NCBI GenBank assembly: GCA_002730235.1
Contig: PBZS01000030.1
Span: 12,164-45,908, forward strand
Origin: Gammaproteobacteria bacterium
GTDB lineage: Bacteria > Pseudomonadota > Gammaproteobacteria > Pseudomonadales > Litorivicinaceae
Length of the DNA stretch: 33,745 nt
Reading direction: 5' to 3'
The notes under the pieces were generated by a model. That model made no database searches. It had not been told where the DNA came from and saw only the letters and a list, made by a program, of their open reading frames with translations. Shown here piece by piece: positions 26,755-33,745 of this stretch (position 1 is the first letter of the stretch; the number at the start of each line of letters is the position of its first letter). Both the position numbers and the translations under genes were made by a program.

Positions 26755-27345
26755 ATGCAAGCAAATCTAATCCTCTATGTTCTAAATACGGCGATATCGG
26801 TCATCGTCGCACTTGTGTGTTTTCGTTTCCTGCTGCAACTCACGCAGGCGAATTTTTATAATCCAATTTCACAAGGTGTGAACCGATTTACAGCCCCTCT
26901 CACGGTTCCCTTTAACAGCTTGCCCACCGTCGGCTCATTCAATACCGGAACTCTAGTCAGCGCCATTATTTTGCAAGCGATAGGAGCTAGTTTTTGTATG
27001 TTTTTATTGGGTGGTATACCTGGCATCGGACAGTTGATTATTTGGTCAATTCTCTCTGTTATGGGTGTAATGATTAATCTAGTCTTTTACGCGTTACTTG
27101 GGATGATTATTCTATCGTGGCTTGCGCCGGGGGCGTCACATCCGGGAGCAGAATTGTTGAACGAGCTGTCGGAACCTTTCCTCTCTCCCTTCCGCAGGAT
27201 TGTTCCAAACCTTGGAGGCTTGGACTTGTCGCCAATCCTACTGTTTGTGGTGATTAATATTGTAGAGGCCATAGTAATTCGTAGTCCCGCACGTTCAATG
27301 GGAATGTCGTCTACGGTCGCTCAATTATTCGTTGGAATCAGTTGA
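26755..27345 (+). CDS. yggT: YggT family integral membrane protein
   Basis: 196 residues with two YGGT repeats. Each has hydrophobic helices around a conserved [14 protein letters not shown]-like or [14 protein letters not shown] segment: about residues 5-30 and 62-90 in the first repeat, 95-120 and 160-185 in the second. Function is poorly known; proposed roles include envelope, osmotic or division-related ones. AAGGGAG is five bases before the ATG. The stop overlaps the metX ATG by one base. Confidence 0.92.
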   Translation: MQANLILYVLNTAISVIVALVCFRFLLQLTQANFYNPISQGVNRFTAPLTVPFNSLPTVGSFNTGTLVSAIILQAIGASFCMFLLGGIPGIGQLIIWSILSVMGVMINLVFYALLGMIILSWLAPGASHPGAELLNELSEPFLSPFRRIVPNLGGLDLSPILLFVVINIVEAIVIRSPARSMGMSSTVAQLFVGIS

Positions 27346-28481
27346 TGACCAGTTCCGTCGGGATCGTTATCCCGGAACTTATTGCCTTCGAGACGGCTCT
27401 CGATCTGGAGCGTGGCAGAAGTCTGCCGCGATACGATCTAATGGTTGAAACTTACGGGACCTTAGATGCCGACAAAAACAATGCGGTCCTAGTTTGCCAC
27501 GCTCTCAGCGGTGATCACCATGCCGCGGGCTACCATGATACCGAGTCAAACAAGCCGGGTTGGTGGGATCACTATATTGGGCCCGGTAAGTGCATCGACA
27601 CCGATTTATTCTTCGTGGTCAGTCTCAACAATCTTGGCGGTTGTTCGGGATCGACCGGACCGCTTTCCATTAATCCTGTCACTGGAAAAGCATACGGTCC
27701 AGATTTTCCAGAGATCACCATACTTGATTGGGTGCATGCACAGGCAAGACTTGCGGATCACTTAGGGATCGAAAAGTTTGCAGCGATCGTAGGGGGATCA
27801 TTGGGTGGGATGCAGGCTTTGCAGTGGTCCATTACGTATCCTGATCGACTCGCTGCTGCGTTAATTATAGCCGCAACACCCCGTTTGACAGCACAAAACA
27901 TCGCTTTCAATGAGGTTGCTCGTCAAGCAATCATACGTGATCCGAACTTTTTCGATGGGAATTATGCAGATTATGATGTGATACCAGCGTCTGGGGTCAG
28001 TCTTGCCCGTATGGTTGGGCACATAACATACCTCTCCGATATTGCCATGGGAAAAAAGTTTGGTCGCAGCCTCCCTAGGGACGATCACGATGCCAATGGG
28101 GTTAATTTCGCTGTCGAGCAATATCTTCGCTACCAAGGACAGCAATTCAGTGGTCATTTTGACGCTAACACCTATATTCTTATGACCCGTGCATTAGATT
28201 ATTTTGATCCCACCAAGAACGGATTAACGACCTTACCAAATGTTCTTAAATCCACCGTTTGCAAATTTTTGATTCTTTCGTTCACCACGGACTGGCGGTT
28301 CTCCCCATCACGATCAGAAGAAATTGTCGATGCATTGATCCAAGCTGATAAGCAAGTCAGCTACACTAGGCTAGAGTCAGCTCACGGACACGATGCGTTT
28401 TTGATTCCAGACGCAACCTACGAACGCATATTTAAAGCGTTTATGAACCGAATCCATCTTGATTTGAGAGGAATACAATGA
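27345..28481 (+). CDS. metX: Homoserine O-acyltransferase (MetX)
   Basis: Alpha/beta hydrolase that activates homoserine for methionine synthesis. 378 residues. The nucleophile S152 lies in [12 protein letters not shown]; the acid Asp is in FTTDWRFSP and the His in AHGHDAFL. The protein closely resembles Pseudomonas MetX, characterised as a succinyltransferase (metXS); acyl-donor choice cannot be fixed by eye. ATG at 27345 is chosen over a TTG at 27342; it overlaps the yggT stop. It overlaps metW by four bases, the classic metXW pair. Confidence 0.93.
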   Translation: MTSSVGIVIPELIAFETALDLERGRSLPRYDLMVETYGTLDADKNNAVLVCHALSGDHHAAGYHDTESNKPGWWDHYIGPGKCIDTDLFFVVSLNNLGGCSGSTGPLSINPVTGKAYGPDFPEITILDWVHAQARLADHLGIEKFAAIVGGSLGGMQALQWSITYPDRLAAALIIAATPRLTAQNIAFNEVARQAIIRDPNFFDGNYADYDVIPASGVSLARMVGHITYLSDIAMGKKFGRSLPRDDHDANGVNFAVEQYLRYQGQQFSGHFDANTYILMTRALDYFDPTKNGLTTLPNVLKSTVCKFLILSFTTDWRFSPSRSEEIVDALIQADKQVSYTRLESAHGHDAFLIPDATYERIFKAFMNRIHLDLRGIQ

Positions 28482-29074
28482 TCTTACACTCTCATCGAAT
28501 ACCAGACTGGATTGCACGCAACACGAGAGTTTTAGATCTTGGCTGTGGTAATGGGGACCTGCTGGCACAGCTCGTGAAAAGCCATCAAATCGATGCGCTG
28601 GGTCTTGAACTTGATCCCAAAAAAATTGCAACATGCCTCGATCAAGGGCTCAGCGTTATCCAACAGGACTTAAACAGTGACCTGTCGAATTTCAATGATC
28701 AACAATTTGATACCGTTATCATGACGCAGACACTGCAAGCAGTCCGCCGGCCAGATTTGGTCTTATCAGAGATGCTCCGAGTGGGACGAGAGGCGATCGT
28801 CACCTTCCCGAATTTCGCCTACATTAGAAACCGGATGCAACTTGGGCTCTCGGGTCATATGCCAGTGAATCCGCAACTTCCGAATCCCTGGTACGACACA
28901 CCAAACATTCACTTATCAACGTTCCATGATTTTGAAGAACTGTGTCGCACCATTTCGATTAAGATTTTAGGTCGAGATACATCGAATCTCTCAGGAAAAC
29001 AGACTTGGTTTGGAAAAGTTTGGCCCAACCTCTTTGGCGAAGTTGCAGTGTATCGACTGACCAAGGAATCTTGA
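28478..29074 (+). CDS. metW: Methionine biosynthesis protein MetW
   Basis: 198 residues with a class I methyltransferase fold: motif [12 protein letters not shown] near 20-30, acidic end of strand 2 (LGLELD), IQQDLN, and the MetW-specific ITFPNFAY-type segment ([16 protein letters not shown]) and [15 protein letters not shown]. MetW acts with MetX in homoserine acylation; it is not known to be an active methyltransferase. AGAGGA ribosome site inside metX and an ATGA overlap imply coupled translation and stoichiometric expression with MetX. Confidence 0.95.
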   Translation: MILHSHRIPDWIARNTRVLDLGCGNGDLLAQLVKSHQIDALGLELDPKKIATCLDQGLSVIQQDLNSDLSNFNDQQFDTVIMTQTLQAVRRPDLVLSEMLRVGREAIVTFPNFAYIRNRMQLGLSGHMPVNPQLPNPWYDTPNIHLSTFHDFEELCRTISIKILGRDTSNLSGKQTWFGKVWPNLFGEVAVYRLTKES

Positions 29075-29509
29075 GTGAAAATCATCATTGCCGCCATGTT
29101 TTTTTGCTGGTTTTCCTTCGCACAAGCGACTGAAATTGTCAGAGAGCAGGGCTTTGAAGTCCAAATCCAACCGTTTCCATCAACCTTCCTCACACAGGAG
29201 GTAGCTAGTCTTCATGGATTCGAGCGAAGTCGTCGTCAGGCGTTGATCAATCTCGTGGTGCTGAACGTCCAGTCCGATGGTCAGGCGCGCGGTGCTGTGG
29301 CTGCAGACGTCACTGGTTTTTCAAGGAATCTCCTTGGCCAAACTCAAATCTTGAGCTTTAAAGAAATAGATGAGGGAACCGGCGCTATTTACTACCTCGC
29401 ACCTGTAAGGGTATCCAGCGAAGAAGAGATCCAGTTCGTACTCAAAGTACTCCCAAAAAATGCTCAAGTGATCGATATCAAGTTTAAGCACCGAGTCTAT
29501 GTGGACTAA
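29075..29509 (+). CDS. Exported DUF4426 family protein
   Basis: 144 residues with an N-terminal signal peptide (about 1-18: KIIIAAMFFCWFSFAQA, likely cleaved after AQA). The mature part is a compact beta-rich domain, with LINLVVLNVQ and IYYLAPVRVSSEEEIQFVLKV segments. It fits the DUF4426 proteins found between metW and rdgB in Pseudomonas relatives; function unknown, periplasmic location inferred. The start is GTG directly after the metW stop, with AAGGA seven bases upstream. The end overlaps rdgB by 11 bases. Confidence 0.82.
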   Translation: MKIIIAAMFFCWFSFAQATEIVREQGFEVQIQPFPSTFLTQEVASLHGFERSRRQALINLVVLNVQSDGQARGAVAADVTGFSRNLLGQTQILSFKEIDEGTGAIYYLAPVRVSSEEEIQFVLKVLPKNAQVIDIKFKHRVYVD

Positions 29510-30095
29510 CAAAACGCTCGTCGTTGCGAGTGGTAACCAAGGAAAATTAACGGAGTTCTCAAACCTGTTTGCAGACTTTGCGATCGAACTGATCCCTCAA
29601 GCAAAGCTCGGAGTAGAGGTCCCCGAGGAGACATGCTTCAGTTTTATCGAAAATGCTCTTTTGAAAGCGCGTCATGCTTCGGCTATCACACAACTCCCAA
29701 CTATCGCGGATGATTCAGGACTAGTTATCCCAGCGCTCGACGGTGCTCCCGGCCTGTATTCGGCACGCTACGCCGGTGTTAACGCCTCCGATCAAGATAA
29801 CGTGAGCTTACTCTTAGAACGTATGAAACACCTCTCAGGAGATAATCGACAGGGGTACTATATCTGTGCGCTTGCTCTTATTCGCCATGCATCAGATCCA
29901 GATCCCATGGTTGCCATCGGTCGGTGGAAAGGTACAATTTTAGATGCTCCTCGCGGCAATCGCGGTTTTGGTTATGACCCGATTTTTCTTCCCAACAATC
30001 TCGACCAAACTGCGGCAGAGATCGATCCACAGATTAAAAATCAGCACAGTCATAGGGGCCTAGCTGTCATCGAACTAAGGTCCCTACTTCGTTGA
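29499..30095 (+). CDS. rdgB: dITP/XTP pyrophosphatase
   Basis: House-cleaning nucleotidase that removes ITP, dITP and XTP from the nucleotide pool. 198 residues (E. coli 197) with VVASGNQGKLTEF at the N-terminus, FIENALLKARHA, ADDSGLVIPALDGAPGLYSARYAG seen in its key DDSGL element, and NRGFGYDPIF near the C-terminus. ATG at 29499 lies inside the DUF4426 gene. rdgB is coupled to hemW by a four-base TTGA overlap; the rdgB-hemW order is conserved in Gammaproteobacteria. Confidence 0.95.
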   Translation: MWTNKTLVVASGNQGKLTEFSNLFADFAIELIPQAKLGVEVPEETCFSFIENALLKARHASAITQLPTIADDSGLVIPALDGAPGLYSARYAGVNASDQDNVSLLLERMKHLSGDNRQGYYICALALIRHASDPDPMVAIGRWKGTILDAPRGNRGFGYDPIFLPNNLDQTAAEIDPQIKNQHSHRGLAVIELRSLLR

Positions 30096-31213
30096 GAAAT
30101 CTTCCGCGCGCACTCTACATCCACGTTCCGTGGTGTATGAAGAAGTGTCCGTATTGCGATTTCAATAGCCACGAACAAGCAGATCCTGACTTTGCGGAAT
30201 ACGGACGGATACTAGTTAACGATTTGGACGCCGATCTTGAGCGCTATGGATCAACCCCTTTCGTATCGTTATTCTTTGGAGGCGGGACTCCAAGCCTCTT
30301 TCCTCCTAAACATCTCGAACCACTCTTTCAGCGACTTAGAGATCTCAGATTAATCTCAAGCGAAACTGAAATTTCGCTTGAATCCAATCCAGGAACATTG
30401 GATTTAGGCCATCTAAACGGGTATCACGACCTAGGAATCAATCGACTGTCTGTTGGTGTTCAAAGCTTCAACGGGGATGTACTAAAAGCACTGGGTCGCA
30501 TACACGACAGAAGCCAAGCAATTGCTATGGTCGAGCAGGCAAAGGCAATCGGCTTCACACGCCTCAACGTCGATCTTATGCATGGGACTCCAGAACAGAC
30601 ACCTGCGATTGCACGTGAAGATTTAAACATCGTCCGAGATCTCGAGATTAACCACCTATCTTGGTACCAGCTTACCATCGAACCAAATACTGCTTTTTAT
30701 TCAAAGCCGCCCAGACTCCCAAACGAAGACACTCTCGAGACCACCGAAGAGATGGGGAACGGAATTATCACATCCATGGGCCTTTTAAACTATGAGGTAT
30801 CGGCATTTGCCGCGCCAGGCGAAGAGGCCAAGCACAATATAAATTACTGGGAGTTTGGTGATTACTTTGGCATCGGGGCAGGTGCACATGGAAAAATCAC
30901 AACCGAGCAAGGAGTGGTCCGTACGCAACGCACCCGACAGCCATTAAATTACCTCGCACGAACTGATGTGTATGCTACTGAATACCCAATCTCAGACAGT
31001 CATCTAGGTGCTGAGTGCCTGATGAATGGCCTTCGACTGAGATCAGGAATCTCTTACGCGTGCTTTCAAGAGAGAACCGGACTGGATCCTGCTGAATTTC
31101 GCCTAGTACATTTGATGGAAGCAGACCGACTGAACTTGCTAATACCAGAACGTTTTCAGACATCAGAACTTGGCTGGCGCCATCTCAATCACATTTTAGA
31201 GATGCTGATCTGA
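30092..31213 (+). CDS. hemW: Heme chaperone HemW
   Basis: 373 residues. Radical SAM-related protein of the coproporphyrinogen dehydrogenase-like family, now seen as a heme-binding chaperone. It has the cluster motif CMKKCPYCDFNSH with cysteines at 15, 19 and 22, FFGGGTPSLF, ESNPGT, RLSVGVQSF, and the C-terminal HemN-like region from GIGAGAHG. The start is TTG at 30092, overlapping the rdgB stop; the first ATG in frame is codon 16, inside the cluster motif, so the TTG start is well supported. The 3' end overlaps the convergent trmB by 18 bases. Confidence 0.93.
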   Translation: MRNLPRALYIHVPWCMKKCPYCDFNSHEQADPDFAEYGRILVNDLDADLERYGSTPFVSLFFGGGTPSLFPPKHLEPLFQRLRDLRLISSETEISLESNPGTLDLGHLNGYHDLGINRLSVGVQSFNGDVLKALGRIHDRSQAIAMVEQAKAIGFTRLNVDLMHGTPEQTPAIAREDLNIVRDLEINHLSWYQLTIEPNTAFYSKPPRLPNEDTLETTEEMGNGIITSMGLLNYEVSAFAAPGEEAKHNINYWEFGDYFGIGAGAHGKITTEQGVVRTQRTRQPLNYLARTDVYATEYPISDSHLGAECLMNGLRLRSGISYACFQERTGLDPAEFRLVHLMEADRLNLLIPERFQTSELGWRHLNHILEMLI

Positions 31214-31900
31214 GGCCTTTCTCTGATATAAGAGATCAAAGACATTGTGCCCCAAGCGCTCACCGCGAGTCTCAAACTTTGTAATCGGACGACGTTCTGG
31301 TCGCGGCACAAAATCTCCAGCTTCAGACGTATTATGCCAAGCAGCACTCTGACTAAAAATTTCAACGATCCATTCGGCATAAGGCGCCCAGTCAGTCGCC
31401 AAATGACAAAATCCTCCTAAACGTACGCGATGTGCAAGGAGACTAATAAAGTCTAGTTGAACGAGTCGTCGTTTGTGATGACGCTTTTTATGCCATGGAT
31501 CCGGGAAATAGATTTGCACACCCTCAAGTGACTGAGGCCTCAGTCCATCTGATAAAACCTCAACAGCATCCTCACAGATCACTCGGAGGTTGGTGACGCC
31601 CGCTTTTTTAGCTTCATTCATTAAGCGACCCACGCCAGACTTGTACACTTCCACACCAACAAAATCACAGTCGGGTTCATTAATCGTCTGGCTTAACAAC
31701 GAGTCACCCATGCCAAAACCGATTTCAAATACAATCGGAGCTTCGCGACCAAATGTTTTCTTTAGATCGAGTAGACGATGATTACAAACCACCCCATACT
31801 CGGCCCACAGAGTCTGATACGCTTTATTCTGCGCATCAGTCATACGACCCGCTCGAAGCACAAAACTCCGAATAGTTCGTTTTTTCACTTCTCCGGTCAT
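31196..31900 (-). CDS. trmB: tRNA (guanine-46-N7)-methyltransferase
   Basis: SAM-dependent methylation of G46 in tRNA variable loops. 234 residues with [11 protein letters not shown] (motif I), [15 protein letters not shown], the [19 protein letters not shown] catalytic/tRNA segment, and [12 protein letters not shown]. The N-terminal [14 protein letters not shown] stretch is typical. Start ATG overlaps the thiG stop by four bases (ATGA), so it belongs to a thiS-thiG-trmB operon, as in Pseudomonas. Its last 18 bases overlap hemW on the opposite strand. Confidence 0.95.
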   Translation of the reverse strand: MTGEVKKRTIRSFVLRAGRMTDAQNKAYQTLWAEYGVVCNHRLLDLKKTFGREAPIVFEIGFGMGDSLLSQTINEPDCDFVGVEVYKSGVGRLMNEAKKAGVTNLRVICEDAVEVLSDGLRPQSLEGVQIYFPDPWHKKRHHKRRLVQLDFISLLAHRVRLGGFCHLATDWAPYAEWIVEIFSQSAAWHNTSEAGDFVPRPERRPITKFETRGERLGHNVFDLLYQRKASDQHL

Positions 31901-32676
31901 TCAATCAAACCAATCTCTGGACTTGATGCATCAGCATAGCGCTTTTTCGGCATCCTTCCCGCCTCATAGGCTAGACGTCCACTCTCGATAGCAAAACGCA
32001 TAGCGCGCGCCATCTTGACTGGGTCTTTGGCTTCAGCAATTGCCGTATTAATCAAAACACCCTCGCAACCAAGCTCCATAGCAACTGTCGCATCCGATGC
32101 TGTGCCGACACCAGCATCGACAATGACAGGAACTTTCAAGTTATCTAGGATCTCGCGGATATTGTATGGATTTTGAAGACCAAGCCCTGAACCTATAGGT
32201 GCGCCAAGCGGCATCACGGCGACACAACCGATAGCCTCTAGTTCAGTTGCGATTAGTGGATCATCAGACGTATACACCATCACCTCAAACCGATCTTTCA
32301 CTAGCATGCGCGCAGCATTCAGTGTTTCGACTACATCAGGGTAAAGTGTCCGAGACTTTGAAATAACCTCAAGTTTTACGAGGTTATGACCATCCAACAA
32401 TTCGCGTGCAAGCTGACAGGTTCGCACGGCATCGTCGGCCGTGTGGCACCCAGCAGTATTTGGTAATAGCGTGTAACGATCAGGAGTAATCACATCCAGT
32501 AGATTCGGTTCATTTGGGTTCTGACCTAAATTAGTTCTGCGCACAGCCATCGTGACCACGTCGGCCCCACTTGCTTCAATGGCTCGGCCTGCCTCATCTA
32601 AATCGCAATATTTTCCAGTACCCACAAGTAACCTAGATTTAAACGTGTAGGAACCTACCTGGAGTATGTCCGTCAC
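31897..32676 (-). CDS. thiG: Thiazole synthase
   Basis: Builds the thiazole phosphate of thiamine from deoxyxylulose phosphate, dehydroglycine and sulfur from ThiS thiocarboxylate. 259 residues, TIM barrel. The imine-forming lysine is K101 in [36 protein letters not shown] and [10 protein letters not shown] are family signatures. The start is GTG at 32676 directly after the thiS stop, with GGAGG four bases upstream, inside the last codons of thiS. No TPP riboswitch is seen. Confidence 0.95.
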   Translation of the reverse strand: MTDILQVGSYTFKSRLLVGTGKYCDLDEAGRAIEASGADVVTMAVRRTNLGQNPNEPNLLDVITPDRYTLLPNTAGCHTADDAVRTCQLARELLDGHNLVKLEVISKSRTLYPDVVETLNAARMLVKDRFEVMVYTSDDPLIATELEAIGCVAVMPLGAPIGSGLGLQNPYNIREILDNLKVPVIVDAGVGTASDATVAMELGCEGVLINTAIAEAKDPVKMARAMRFAIESGRLAYEAGRMPKKRYADASSPEIGLIE

Positions 32677-32874
32677 TTAACCTCCCCCTATAGCGTGTAC
32701 GATCTCAAGCACGTCACCATCCACTAGCATCACACTAGAAAATTGCGATTTTGGTACAATCTCACCGTTGAGTTCAACCGCAATTCGACGCCCAAGGATC
32801 AATTTAGAAGCCAAGTAACTATTAAGACTTTGACCCTCAATTTCCTCAATTTGACCATTCACCGATACTTGCAT
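32677..32874 (-). CDS. thiS: Sulfur carrier protein ThiS
   Basis: 65 residues, beta-grasp ubiquitin-like protein ending in the essential GG (here IGGG), which is adenylated and thiocarboxylated to carry sulfur to ThiG. Start choice: ATG at 32874 with AAGGA about seven bases upstream gives the typical length of 65-66 and start MQVSVNGQ. The open frame extends to 32904, but that part runs into the rpoH terminator. The ribosome site of thiG overlaps the Gly-Gly codons. Confidence 0.92.
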   Translation of the reverse strand: MQVSVNGQIEEIEGQSLNSYLASKLILGRRIAVELNGEIVPKSQFSSVMLVDGDVLEIVHAIGGG

Positions 32875-32889
32875 GCATATTCCTTCAAC

Positions 32890-32914
32890 AAAAAAAGGCC
32901 GCATCAGCGACCTT
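32890..32914 (-). terminator. Intrinsic terminator after rpoH
   Basis: On the minus strand AAGGTCGC (32914-32907), loop TGAT, and GCGGCCTT (32902-32895) form an eight-pair stem with one G-U, running into seven T (32896-32890). It is 21 bases after the rpoH stop and ends 16 bases before the thiS ATG. Confidence 0.85.
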
Positions 32915-32935
32915 CTCGGAAAAATTGGCTCTCAC

Positions 32936-33745
32936 TCACGCAACGAGAGCAATTTTCACTTTCTTCATTGCATTCTTTTCAAGTTGCCGAATTCGCTCGG
33001 CAGAAACATTATACTTACCGGCGAGCTCATGTAGAGTAGCTTTTTGATCAGCCAACCAACGACTCGCGAGGATATCCTTACTGCGATCATCTAAATCTCC
33101 TAGTGCCGAATACAAACGACCAGTCGAGTTTTTCGTCCAATCCTGTTTCTCGAGTATTTGCGCTGGGTCAGCATCGGTCGACTCTAAATAATGCGCCGGA
33201 GCTAAAGACAAGTCATCGTCGTCGTCTGTATACCCATCAAATGCCATGTCTTGAGCTGCTAGACGACCTTCCATTTGCCGAACGACGTCTTCACTGACGC
33301 CTAAATCATTTGCAACGCTCTTGACCTCAGCTGCTGTAAACCAAGCCAGTTTTTTCTTCGCACTTCGCAAATTAAAAAACATTTTGCGCTGCGCCTTGGT
33401 AGTTGCTACTTTGACAATTCGCCAGTTTCTCAAAATGTACTCATGCATCTCTGCCTTGATCCAGTGCACAGCAAAAGATACCAAGCGTACACCCATCTCG
33501 GGATTAAAACGCTTGACGGCCTTCATAAGGCCAACGTTACCCTCTTGTATAAGATCAGCCTGAGGCAGACCATATCCCGAATAACTGCGTGCAATGTGAA
33601 CAACAAATCGCAAATGTGACATTACTAGTGATCGCGCTGAATCAAGATCATCGTCGTAGTACAGCTTATCGGCGAATTTTTTTTCTTCTTCTGCTGTCAA
33701 AATCGGTATCTGACTAACAGCCTGAACGTAGGCCTCTATCTGACC
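32936..33745 (-). CDS. rpoH: RNA polymerase sigma-32 factor (heat shock), 5' end outside window
   Basis: Directs heat-shock transcription. The frame is open to the right edge: the 15 codons before the TTG at 33700 ([10 protein letters not shown]...) align with the E. coli region NLDSYIRAAN, so the start lies beyond the window and this entry is partial, 269 codons seen. Region 2 is [26 protein letters not shown], shown by [18 protein letters not shown] and [18 protein letters not shown]; the RpoH box is QRKMFFNLR; the region 4 helix-turn-helix is [27 protein letters not shown] strong terminator follows. No mtgA lies between rpoH and thiS, unlike Pseudomonas. Confidence 0.95.
   Translation of the reverse strand, partial: GQIEAYVQAVSQIPILTAEEEKKFADKLYYDDDLDSARSLVMSHLRFVVHIARSYSGYGLPQADLIQEGNVGLMKAVKRFNPEMGVRLVSFAVHWIKAEMHEYILRNWRIVKVATTKAQRKMFFNLRSAKKKLAWFTAAEVKSVANDLGVSEDVVRQMEGRLAAQDMAFDGYTDDDDDLSLAPAHYLESTDADPAQILEKQDWTKNSTGRLYSALGDLDDRSKDILASRWLADQKATLHELAGKYNVSAERIRQLEKNAMKKVKIALVA

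Noticed and set aside
32875-32904. Ten-codon extension of thiS
   Set aside because: It runs through the rpoH terminator hairpin and T-tract, while the ATG at 32874 has a good ribosome site and gives the usual length.
33698-33700. TTG at 33700 as the start of rpoH
   Set aside because: The frame continues to the window edge with residues matching the sigma-32 N-terminus, so the gene is cut by the window.

Overview
The window is a densely packed stretch of a gammaproteobacterial chromosome. The gene families, the 6S RNA next to fthC, and a gene order that mixes the Escherichia coli ubiI-ubiH-pepP-ygfB-zapA-ssrS-fthC and serA/rpiA neighbourhood with the Pseudomonas gshB-algH-ruvX-pyrR-pyrB-pyrC'...yggS-proC-yggT-metX-metW...rdgB-hemW...trmB-thiG-thiS...rpoH order all point this way. 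Base composition looks moderate by eye (not computed). I see no transposase, integrase, phage gene, CRISPR array, tRNA or rRNA. Almost every gene is core housekeeping.

Layout. 1-1124 (minus): start of a small protein (probably DUF6482) and a MerR-type regulator with a cobalamin-binding domain (CarH/LitR type). Divergent from it at 1175-1681 is a small membrane-anchored J-domain protein. 1866-7558 (minus): a tight ygfB-pepP-ubiH-ubiI-ribE-epmB operon, joining two ubiquinone flavin hydroxylases, riboflavin synthase and the EF-P lysine aminomutase. 7648-8914 (plus): a short coiled-coil protein, zapA, 6S RNA and fthC. 9054-10568 (minus) ilvA, divergent from rpiA-serA (10650-12554). 12591-17040 (minus): central carbon genes fba, pgk and tkt, without the gap/epd gene that often lies between tkt and pgk. 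17187-31213 (plus): seventeen genes with no gap above 40 bases, from metK to hemW, combining the SAM cycle, rRNA methylation, glutathione, pyrimidine, proline and methionine synthesis. 31196-33745 (minus): rpoH (5' end outside the window), a clear intrinsic terminator, then thiS-thiG-trmB.

How the genes work together. metK and ahcY make SAM and remove SAH, RsmE, MetW and TrmB belong to the SAM methyltransferase superfamily, and metX-metW feed methionine back into the cycle. pyrR-pyrB-pyrX supply an aspartate transcarbamoylase with its inactive dihydroorotase-like partner. ribE makes the flavin used by the adjacent UbiH/UbiI.

No clearly new biological system stands out. The most interesting signals are regulatory: a perfect 20-base palindrome filling the spacer of a near-consensus promoter before metK, three TGT elements at exact 11-base spacing next to the B12-type regulator, and symmetric divergent -10 elements between ilvA and rpiA. 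Function calls are from recognition of sequence motifs; no searches were run.
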